Below, one piece after another: positions 27,127 through 32,185 of a stretch of DNA of 32,185 nt. The position numbers and the translations under genes are program-made. How positions within the stretch are numbered: position 1 is the first letter of the stretch; each line of letters opens with the position of its first letter. Below the pieces are notes generated by a model. It worked only from the letters and a program-made list of their open reading frames with translations. It was not told where the DNA came from and did not search any database. This stretch comes from SAR116 cluster bacterium AG-426-A06 (lineage in GTDB: Bacteria > Pseudomonadota > Alphaproteobacteria > Puniceispirillales > Marisalimonadaceae): contig QCNM01000013.1 of NCBI GenBank assembly GCA_003210115.1, forward strand, positions 1 through 32,185, given 5' to 3'.

Positions 27127-28197
27127 TTATTTTCCAACAGGAACTTTAGCATCAATACCTTCTACATAGTACATCATACTATTTAGATGTGTATCGCTTG
27201 CTACTTCGCCATCTTTTAATTGCAATTTACCTGTATTGTCCTTTAACGGACCTGTAAATGCAAAATATTTTCCATTCCTTATGTCATTTTTAATTTTTTC
27301 TGCTTTTGCTTTAACATCTGCAGGCATATTTGTAAAAGGAGCCATTTGCACTACATCTTCGTTCATGTGTCCGAAGTAATCCATACTCTTCCAATTACCA
27401 TCAATTACTGCTTGTACTTTACTAATGTAGTAAGGTGACCAATTATCGATTGTTGCTGTCAACTGTGCCTTTGGTGCAAATCTGTATTGATCACTTGCTT
27501 GACCAAATCCAAACACTCCAGACTTTTCTGCAACTTGAATTGGAGAAGGAGAATCTGTGTGTTGTGCAACCATATCACATCCTTCTGCAATCATAACTTT
27601 TGCGGCATTTGCTTCTTTTGGTGGGTCATACCAAGTGTTTACCCATATAACATCGATATCAACTTTTGGGTTTACTGATTTAGCACCTAAGTAGTATGTG
27701 TTAATTTCACGTATAACTTCTGGAATAGGAAATGCGGCAACGTAACAAATTTTATTTGTTTTTGTCATCATGCCTGCAATAACACCTTGTACGTGTCTTG
27801 CTTGATATAATCTTAGTCCATAACTAGACATATTCTTAGATTGTTTATAACCAGTAGCATGTTCAAACTTTACGTTTGGAAATTCTTTAGCAACTTTTAA
27901 CATTGGCTCCATGTAACCAAAACTTGTAGCAAATATGATATTTGCTCCTTCTTTTGCCATGTTACGTATTGCTCTTTCAGCATCTGGTCCATATTTAACA
28001 TTTTCTAAATACATAGTTTCGACTTTGTCACCAAATGCCTTCTCAACATCTAATCTTCCAATGTCATGTCTATAAGTCCATCCATGATCACCAATTGGTC
28101 CAACATAGATAAAACCTACTTTGACTTTGTCACCAGCATGAGCAATACTGATAAACATCATTGACAATAAAACTGTCAATATTTTTAGTAGTTTCAT
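27127..28197 (-). CDS. BMP-family ABC transporter substrate-binding protein
   Basis: A 356-residue periplasmic protein with a signal peptide (MKLLKILTVL start, likely cut after AHA at 21). There is no lipobox, as expected for a Gram-negative periplasmic form. KVGFIYVGPIGDHGWTY at about 25-41, an ANIIFATSFGYMEP segment, and MVAQHTDSP near 211 are characteristic of the BMP/PnrA (Med) family, whose known ligands are mostly purine nucleosides and related compounds. A ribosome site AAAGGA lies just upstream. No BMP-type ATPase or permease gene is in the window, so its transporter is encoded elsewhere or the gene is an orphan. Confidence 0.92.
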   Translation of the reverse strand: MKLLKILTVLLSMMFISIAHAGDKVKVGFIYVGPIGDHGWTYRHDIGRLDVEKAFGDKVETMYLENVKYGPDAERAIRNMAKEGANIIFATSFGYMEPMLKVAKEFPNVKFEHATGYKQSKNMSSYGLRLYQARHVQGVIAGMMTKTNKICYVAAFPIPEVIREINTYYLGAKSVNPKVDIDVIWVNTWYDPPKEANAAKVMIAEGCDMVAQHTDSPSPIQVAEKSGVFGFGQASDQYRFAPKAQLTATIDNWSPYYISKVQAVIDGNWKSMDYFGHMNEDVVQMAPFTNMPADVKAKAEKIKNDIRNGKYFAFTGPLKDNTGKLQLKDGEVASDTHLNSMMYYVEGIDAKVPVGK

Positions 28198-28230
28198 TAT
28201 TTTTCCTTTCTCTTAGAGGGTGTTCTTTAA

Positions 28231-28414
28231 CTAAAATGCCTCACCCGGGGTTGATACTCTGTGTAAATCTAGTGTAACACGATTGTGTCCTCCACTACTG
28301 TTCTACTATGCTTAAACGGCACAACATAAGTTTTGATGTCATGCTTGTTTAATTCTTCTTCAAGTCTTGGGCAGTCATCAATAACTGCTTATTTGGAGAG
28401 ATCATAAGAAAATT
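28231..28414 (-). pseudogene. C-terminal relic of an amidinotransferase-like gene, frameshifted
   Basis: Three minus-strand frames join into one plausible protein end. From 28414: NFLMISPNK. After a frameshift near 28390: AVIDDCPRLEEELNKHDI and TYVVPFKHSR. After a second shift near 28290: SSGGHNRVTLDLHR, then a TAG at 28231. The order VIDD...L...L, HSR, SGGxxxxVTLDLHR resembles the C-terminus of the amidinotransferase/dimethylargininase fold, where a GGG(x)HC loop carries the catalytic Cys; here the Cys is replaced. A further open stretch up to about 28492 may belong to it, ending in a TAG at 28424. It lies directly upstream of the BMP gene and on the same strand, so it may be the lost first gene of that operon. 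Confidence 0.55.
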
Positions 28415-28622
28415 TAGCAAAATCTAATTATGAGCGAATGTTTCTCCAACAAAACTTTGATAAACTAAATCATCTTTACCTAATTTATTAAAGAAACAAA
28501 AAAAAAGAAAATCAAATGGTCTTAGTTGATTTTTTTTAAATTGCTTAAAATATTTGCATAAACATTAAAATTCCCAAAGAAAGTCCATAAGTAGGATGCA
28601 TATAGTGTCATCAAATACTCAA

Positions 28623-28643
28623 TTTCGTACCATTTTCGTACAA
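28623..28643 (+). repeat. Tandem repeat, right arm-site candidate
   Basis: TTTCGTACCAT (28623-28633) is followed directly by TTTCGTACAA (28634-28643). It matches the left-end 12-bp repeat in sequence and orientation, and lies 85 bp inside the tRNA-Leu 3' end. The 28415-28727 stretch otherwise holds no recognisable gene apart from the possible upstream part of the relic. Confidence 0.65.
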
Positions 28644-28727
28644 CGTTTAGATAAATTAGAAATGTTGGTTAAATTTAAAACCACGAATAAGCTTCCGAAA
28701 TCGTTATCTACCTTTATTTGTGAAGTT

Positions 28728-28812
28728 TGGTAGGGATACCCGGAATCGAACCGGGAAGCCTTGCGGCACTGGTTTTTGAGACCAGCGTGTTTACCTATTT
28801 CACCATATCCCC
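28728..28812 (-). tRNA. tRNA-Leu (anticodon CAA)
   Basis: An 85-nt class II tRNA with encoded CCA. The acceptor stem GGGGATA pairs with TATCCCT (a G-U at the first pair). The D stem is GTG/CAC, and the anticodon stem is CTGGT/ACCAG around loop CTCAAAA, giving anticodon CAA for the TTG codon. The long variable arm is GCC-GCAA-GGC and the T stem is CCCGG/CCGGG. Its 3' 53 nt are repeated at the other end of the island, so this gene is the attachment site, with the 3' half probably supplied by the element. Confidence 0.96.
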
Positions 28813-28843
28813 AAATATAATTCTTTAATAAATATCATATTAG

Positions 28844-28849
28844 TATAAT
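28844..28849 (+). promoter_or_regulatory. Candidate -10 element of the VTT-domain membrane protein gene
   Basis: TATAAT ends 9 bp before the GTG start at 28859, with no clear ribosome site except GG at 28855-28856. A transcript starting here would be nearly leaderless. The same 46-bp gap must also hold the promoter of the divergent tRNA-Leu. Confidence 0.35.
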
Positions 28850-28858
28850 TATACGGAT

Positions 28859-29455
28859 GTGAAAACCAAAATCAAAATTACAAATCCCTCTTTTTTTGAA
28901 AAACTAATTGAACAATCCAAATCAATTTACGCAAGAACATTGCTCTATTTTATTTCCTTCATAGAAGCTATTTTTTTTCCAATTCCAGTAGATCCTTTAT
29001 TGGCAATTTTAGTATTTAATAACAAACAAAAATATATTGAACTTACTATTTTTTGTACATTAGCTTCAGTAATTGGGGGATTAGTTGGTTGGCTTTTAGG
29101 TTATGTTATAGGAGAAGAAATAGAAGAACTATTGACTATTATTCCATGGATAAAAAATGATAGCTTTAATACTGTCAAAACAGCTTTTGATGAACACGGT
29201 ATTTTAATTATATTTTTAGGAGCATTTACACCTTTACCATTTAAAATAATTTCAGTAACAAGTGGAATCTTTCATATTAACATTGTAGCGTTTTTTGTTA
29301 TGTCTTTAATTGGAAGAGGGTTAAGATTTTTTTTGGTAAGTTTAATTGTTAAAAATTTTGGTGACAAAGGTATTTATCTTTTAAAAAAACATACTTTTTT
29401 ATTTTCAACTTTATTTGGATTGATACTGACTTTATTGTATTTTATACTTATTTGA
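28859..29455 (+). CDS. VTT/YqaA-type (DedA-related) inner-membrane protein
   Basis: A 198-residue multi-helix membrane protein. The FIEAIFFPIPVDPLLAILV segment near 33-51 matches the re-entrant start of the VTT/SNARE-associated (DedA, YqaA) fold. GWLLGYVIGE near 77, FLGAFTPLPFKIISVTSG near 118-135, and a GRGLRFFLVSLIV helix follow, as in YqaA. Relatives act in membrane homeostasis and lipid-carrier flipping; the role here is not known. It starts at GTG, the first gene to the right of tRNA-Leu, and its stop overlaps the possible TTG start of dsbB. Confidence 0.85.
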   Translation: MKTKIKITNPSFFEKLIEQSKSIYARTLLYFISFIEAIFFPIPVDPLLAILVFNNKQKYIELTIFCTLASVIGGLVGWLLGYVIGEEIEELLTIIPWIKNDSFNTVKTAFDEHGILIIFLGAFTPLPFKIISVTSGIFHINIVAFFVMSLIGRGLRFFLVSLIVKNFGDKGIYLLKKHTFLFSTLFGLILTLLYFILI

Positions 29456-29457
29456 AA

Positions 29458-29946
29458 ATGAAAATTATATCTAATAATTTAAACGCAACTCTATCTTTAT
29501 TTCTATCTTCAGGTTTGCTAATTGGAGCATATTTTTTAGAGTTTTATCTCTCTCTTATCCCATGTGACTTATGTATTAAACAGAGAATTGTTCATATCTC
29601 TATTCTAATATTAAGTTTGTTAATTTTCCCATTATATACATTTTCTAAGTTAAAGTTCACTATGTTATCAATTTTAAATTTACTTTGGTTAGGTAGTTTC
29701 TCTTTAGCTTTTTATCACTTCGGTATCGAAAAAAAAATGTGGCAAGGATTTTCAAAATGTAGCTCAAATATAACATTTAATGAAAATACTTTAGATCAAT
29801 TATTATCAAGAAGCCCTATTACATGTGATGAAACACAATTTGAATTGCTTAACCTAAGTTTAGCTGGATGGAATGGAATTTTATCTATCATTATCTTTAT
29901 TATTTTATCATATCTATTATATAGAAATTATGAGGAGACAAAATGA
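29458..29946 (+). CDS. dsbB: Disulfide bond formation protein B
   Basis: About 162 residues from the ATG at 29458; a TTG two codons upstream overlaps the previous stop. Four hydrophobic helices are visible. The first periplasmic Cys pair is PCDLC (Cys36, Cys39) followed by QR, the DsbB signature. A second loop carries KCSSN and PITCDE, giving the second redox pair. It reoxidises DsbA and passes electrons to quinone; coq7, a ubiquinone gene, follows directly with a 4-nt overlap. DsbA is not in the window. Confidence 0.92.
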   Translation: MKIISNNLNATLSLFLSSGLLIGAYFLEFYLSLIPCDLCIKQRIVHISILILSLLIFPLYTFSKLKFTMLSILNLLWLGSFSLAFYHFGIEKKMWQGFSKCSSNITFNENTLDQLLSRSPITCDETQFELLNLSLAGWNGILSIIIFIILSYLLYRNYEETK

Positions 29947-30455
29947 AGAATAAACTAGATAAAATTTTACGTGTTGATCATGCTGGTGAAGTTGGTGCAG
30001 CCAAAATATACGAGGGTCAATTAAAGGTTTTAGGAAAAACTAAAGTTGGTCCTATGATACAACATATGAAAGACCAAGAAAAAGAACATCTAGATACTTT
30101 TCATGATCTATTAAATGAACATGAGGTCAGACCAACTATAATGCTACCTATTTGGAACCTCGCTGGATACGGGTTAGGTGTTATTTCAGCTGCAATGGGT
30201 AAAAAAGCTGCAATGGCCTGTACCATTGCTGTTGAAGAAGTAATTGGAAAGCATTATGAAAAACAAGCAAATCAATTAACAGAAAAAAAATATCAAGGTC
30301 TTAAAAAGAAGCTTCTTAAATTTAGAGATGACGAATTAGAACACAAGGACATTGCAATTGAACATGATGGACAAGAAACACCAGGATATAAACTTTTAAA
30401 ATTCGTTGTTCAATCTGGATGTAAAGCAGCGATTAAAATTTCAGAAAAGATTTAA
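29943..30455 (+). CDS. coq7: Demethoxyubiquinone hydroxylase Coq7
   Basis: A 170-residue di-iron monooxygenase of ubiquinone synthesis, peripheral on the inner membrane. RVDHAGEVGAAKIYEGQL at 10-27 supplies the first Glu ligand (Glu16), QEKEHLDTFHDLL carries the ExxH near 46-49, CTIAVEEVIG gives the next Glu, and DDELEHKDIAIEHDG the C-terminal ExxH. It is the short alphaproteobacterial/eukaryote-like type without an N-terminal extension. It overlaps dsbB by 4 nt upstream, and the convergent HNH gene by 4 nt at the 3' end. Confidence 0.95.
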   Translation: MKNKLDKILRVDHAGEVGAAKIYEGQLKVLGKTKVGPMIQHMKDQEKEHLDTFHDLLNEHEVRPTIMLPIWNLAGYGLGVISAAMGKKAAMACTIAVEEVIGKHYEKQANQLTEKKYQGLKKKLLKFRDDELEHKDIAIEHDGQETPGYKLLKFVVQSGCKAAIKISEKI

Positions 30456-31006
30456 TTTTTTAAAAGTTCAGTATCCCAATACAAGAAATCCATCCAGGTT
30501 TCGTGCAAAAAATTTGGAGGAAATGATCTACCATTATTTTTTAATACAGCTTCAGAAGGAATGTAAGGTTGAACCTTTAATTTTAATCCAGAATTCTTCA
30601 GAGATTTATTTCCTTTTTTAAAATTACAACTTCTACATGCTGAGACTACATTTAGCCAATTAGTTTTTCCACCATGTGATCTAGGTATTATGTGGTCAAA
30701 AGTTAAATCTTTTATTTTTTTCTTAATTCCACAATATTGACATGTACATTTATCTCTTAAAAAAACATTGAATCTAGTAAATGCAGGATCTTTTTTTGCT
30801 GAAACATATTCTTTTAAGGCAATTACACTAGGTAACTTAAGTGAGAGTTTTGGAGAATTTATTACCTGGTCATATTCAGCAACTATATCAACTCTATTTA
30901 AAAAAACTGCCTTTACAGAATCCTGCCAAGACCATAAAGAGAGTGGATAATAACTTAAGGGTTGATAATCTGCATTAAGTACAAGAGTAGGAGAAAAATT
31001 AAGCAT
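30452..31006 (-). CDS. HNH endonuclease domain protein
   Basis: About 184 residues from the ATG at 31006; a TTG 24 nt upstream is possible but relatives start near LVLNADYQPL. The N-terminal part has the conserved YYPLSLWSWQDSVKAVFL. The C-terminal HNH module has CQYCG, then DHIIPRSHGGKTNWLNVVSACRSCN, with two CxxC zinc pairs and the His of the catalytic His-Asn-His set. This stand-alone HNH family is common and chromosomal in alphaproteobacteria; its function is unsettled and it is not obviously mobile. Confidence 0.86.
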   Translation of the reverse strand: MLNFSPTLVLNADYQPLSYYPLSLWSWQDSVKAVFLNRVDIVAEYDQVINSPKLSLKLPSVIALKEYVSAKKDPAFTRFNVFLRDKCTCQYCGIKKKIKDLTFDHIIPRSHGGKTNWLNVVSACRSCNFKKGNKSLKNSGLKLKVQPYIPSEAVLKNNGRSFPPNFLHETWMDFLYWDTELLKN

Positions 31007-31075
31007 AATGTTCTTTAAATCTAAAAACAAATATTAAGTCTTTACAACTATTATTTTAGTTTAATTAAATATATC

Positions 31076-31738
31076 TTAGGGGTTGATTATTTTTTTTACA
31101 AAATCCATTCCAGCAGAAATTCCATCAGGGTCTATCCCATGACCTAATCCAGGCCTATTTACTGCTTTAACGTTAAAACCAATTCCAATAAGTAGTTTTC
31201 TTGTATTTTCTAGAGAGCTAAATGGAACAATCTCATCTTTTTCTCCGTGAACTAGCAAGACAGGTGTTGAAGAGTTTTTATGTATATTTTCATTAATTAA
31301 ATGTTTTGAAGCGTTAATATTGCCTAGGGATGTTCCTCCAGAATAACCAATAATACCTAAAAAATTGTTCTCACTTAATAACAAACTTTGAATGCTCATC
31401 ATTGCACCTTGAGAAAAACCTATTAATAAAACATCTTCAAATTTTAAACTTTCCTTATCACACTCTTGTTTTATTAAACTCAATAATTCGTTAGACGCAT
31501 TTATTGCACCATTTGGGATTTCTTCTATAGGAAACCATTCTTTACCCATCGGTGACATCTTACAATTAAAAGGAGCATCAGGAGAAATAAATTTTGCGTA
31601 AGGTAAAACCATTGAAAATGGTGATGAAAGATCTATAAGGTCTGCTCCATCAGCGCCATAGCCATGTAGCAAAAAAACTATTTGTTTAGGGGACGTTCCT
31701 CCCGTTGGCGATTTTGTATGAATTTTTCTTTCTTGCAT
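31076..31738 (-). CDS. Phospholipase/carboxylesterase family alpha/beta hydrolase
   Basis: A 220-residue cytoplasmic serine hydrolase. The oxyanion segment LLHGYGADGADL is at 24-35. The nucleophile is Ser109 in GFSQGAMM. Asp168 in VHGEKDEIVP and His200 in PGLGHGID complete the triad. It resembles YpfH and acyl-protein-thioesterase-like carboxylesterases that act on short acyl esters. The natural substrate is unknown. It is divergent from moaA, and the 81-bp gap must contain both promoters. Confidence 0.9.
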   Translation of the reverse strand: MQERKIHTKSPTGGTSPKQIVFLLHGYGADGADLIDLSSPFSMVLPYAKFISPDAPFNCKMSPMGKEWFPIEEIPNGAINASNELLSLIKQECDKESLKFEDVLLIGFSQGAMMSIQSLLLSENNFLGIIGYSGGTSLGNINASKHLINENIHKNSSTPVLLVHGEKDEIVPFSSLENTRKLLIGIGFNVKAVNRPGLGHGIDPDGISAGMDFVKKIINP

Positions 31739-31819
31739 ATATAATTATTATGTATACTTGTAATGTTAATATTTTTACAATTAGATTAAATTATTTTTTT
31801 GTTAATTAAAGGATAAATT

Positions 31820-32185
31820 GTGTCAAATCAATTAATCGATCCATTTGGTAGAGAAGTAAATTATTTAAGAGTATCAGTCACAGACAGATGTGATTTCAGA
31901 TGCACATATTGTATGTCTGAAAATATGAATTTTCTTCCAAAAAAAGATATTCTTTCTCTAGAAGAAATTGAAATAATTTGTAACGTATTTATAAAACTTG
32001 GAACAAGAAAAATTAGACTTACAGGTGGTGAACCATTGGTAAGAAAAGGAATACTAAATTTAATAAAAAATCTCGGAAAAAACATTGGGAATGGTTTAGA
32101 TGAATTGACTTTAACTACTAATGGAAGTCAGCTTGAGAAATATGCAGAATTTTTAAAAGAAAATGGTGTGAACAGAATAAATGTC
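31820..32185 (+). CDS. moaA: GTP 3',8-cyclase MoaA (3' end beyond window)
   Basis: The first 122 codons of the radical SAM enzyme that starts molybdenum cofactor synthesis from GTP. The start is GTG with AAAGGA at 31808-31813. The [18 protein letters not shown] opening is typical of MoaA. The radical SAM cluster CX3CX2C is Cys24, Cys28 and Cys31, followed by [14 protein letters not shown]. The gene is open to the end of the window. Confidence 0.95.
   Translation, partial: MSNQLIDPFGREVNYLRVSVTDRCDFRCTYCMSENMNFLPKKDILSLEEIEIICNVFIKLGTRKIRLTGGEPLVRKGILNLIKNLGKNIGNGLDELTLTTNGSQLEKYAEFLKENGVNRINV

Larger units (their letters stand above)
21951..28727. mobile_element. tRNA-Leu genomic island of about 6.8 kb, no integrase
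   Basis: The island is bounded by the displaced tRNA-Leu 3' half on the left and the intact tRNA-Leu on the right. It carries, all on the minus strand, an amidinotransferase-like relic, a BMP binding protein, a 2-oxoglutarate oxygenase and hyuA/hyuB. Short tandem repeats lie 114 bp inside the left end and 85 bp inside the right end. Composition differs sharply from the flanks: hyuAB is near 45% GC by eye and the BMP/oxygenase pair is in the high 30s, against below 30% outside. No recombinase, relaxase or phage structural gene is seen, so it is either a decayed element or one moved by an integrase supplied in trans. Confidence 0.85.

Noticed and set aside
28429-28467. 12-codon plus-strand ORF starting ATGAGC
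   Set aside because: Very short, no ribosome site, and it lies antisense to the amidinotransferase-like relic.
30452-31006. HNH protein as part of a mobile intron or phage
   Set aside because: No intron-like sequence, and flanking genes are core. This stand-alone HNH family is common and chromosomal in alphaproteobacteria.
1-32185. CRISPR array, rRNA operon or IS transposase
   Set aside because: No regularly spaced repeats, rRNA-like sequence or transposase motif (DDE, HUH) was seen on either strand.

Overview
The window reads as a piece of a compact, very AT-rich chromosome (roughly 70-75% A+T by eye) with short intergenic gaps and many start/stop overlaps. Gene content and order point to a streamlined alphaproteobacterium, most likely a marine SAR11-like (Pelagibacterales) lineage. 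The pointers are a DUF3035 lipoprotein beside lspA, a pmbA/phosphatase-like/DUF374/kdtA/lpxK/lpxL cluster and a short single-domain Coq7. The taxon is inferred from style and gene content, not from a marker-gene search.

Layout. 1-7.4 kb is an envelope block: the 3' end of pmbA, a tyrosine-phosphatase-like gene, an MsbA-like ABC exporter on the opposite strand, then a forward lipid A/Kdo operon (DUF374 acyltransferase, kdtA, lpxK, lpxL). 7.4-18.4 kb is housekeeping: xseA, purD, tadA, a 23S rRNA pseudouridine synthase, rsmD, and the minus-strand run ribF-ileS-lspA-DUF3035-mutL. 18.5-20.6 kb holds a forward mscS-type channel, a chaC-like gamma-glutamylcyclotransferase and a CIA30-domain protein. 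20.6-21.9 kb is an M20 amidohydrolase of the hydantoinase/carbamoylase family.

21.9-28.8 kb is the unusual part: a genomic island of about 6.8 kb in a tRNA-Leu(CAA) gene. The intact tRNA is at 28728-28812 (minus strand). A 53-bp copy of its 3' part, with two mismatches, is at 21898-21950, in the same orientation and at the far end. Just inside each end is a tandem pair of 10-12 bp repeats built on TTTCGTAC, which look like integrase arm sites, but no integrase gene is present. All cargo is on the minus strand: a broken amidinotransferase-like gene end, a BMP-family periplasmic binding protein, an isopenicillin-N-synthase-type 2-oxoglutarate/Fe(II) oxygenase, and the two subunits of an ATP-dependent hydantoinase/oxoprolinase (hyuA, hyuB). 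The hyuAB pair is far more GC-rich than its surroundings; the BMP/oxygenase pair is intermediate. With the M20 carbamoylase-like gene lying just outside the left attachment site, the locus could encode uptake, oxidation, ring opening and carbamoyl removal for a small nitrogen-rich cyclic compound. That pathway is inference.

28.8-32.2 kb returns to AT-rich core genes: a VTT/YqaA-type membrane protein, dsbB, coq7, an HNH endonuclease domain protein, a phospholipase/carboxylesterase-type hydrolase and the start of moaA, cut by the window edge.
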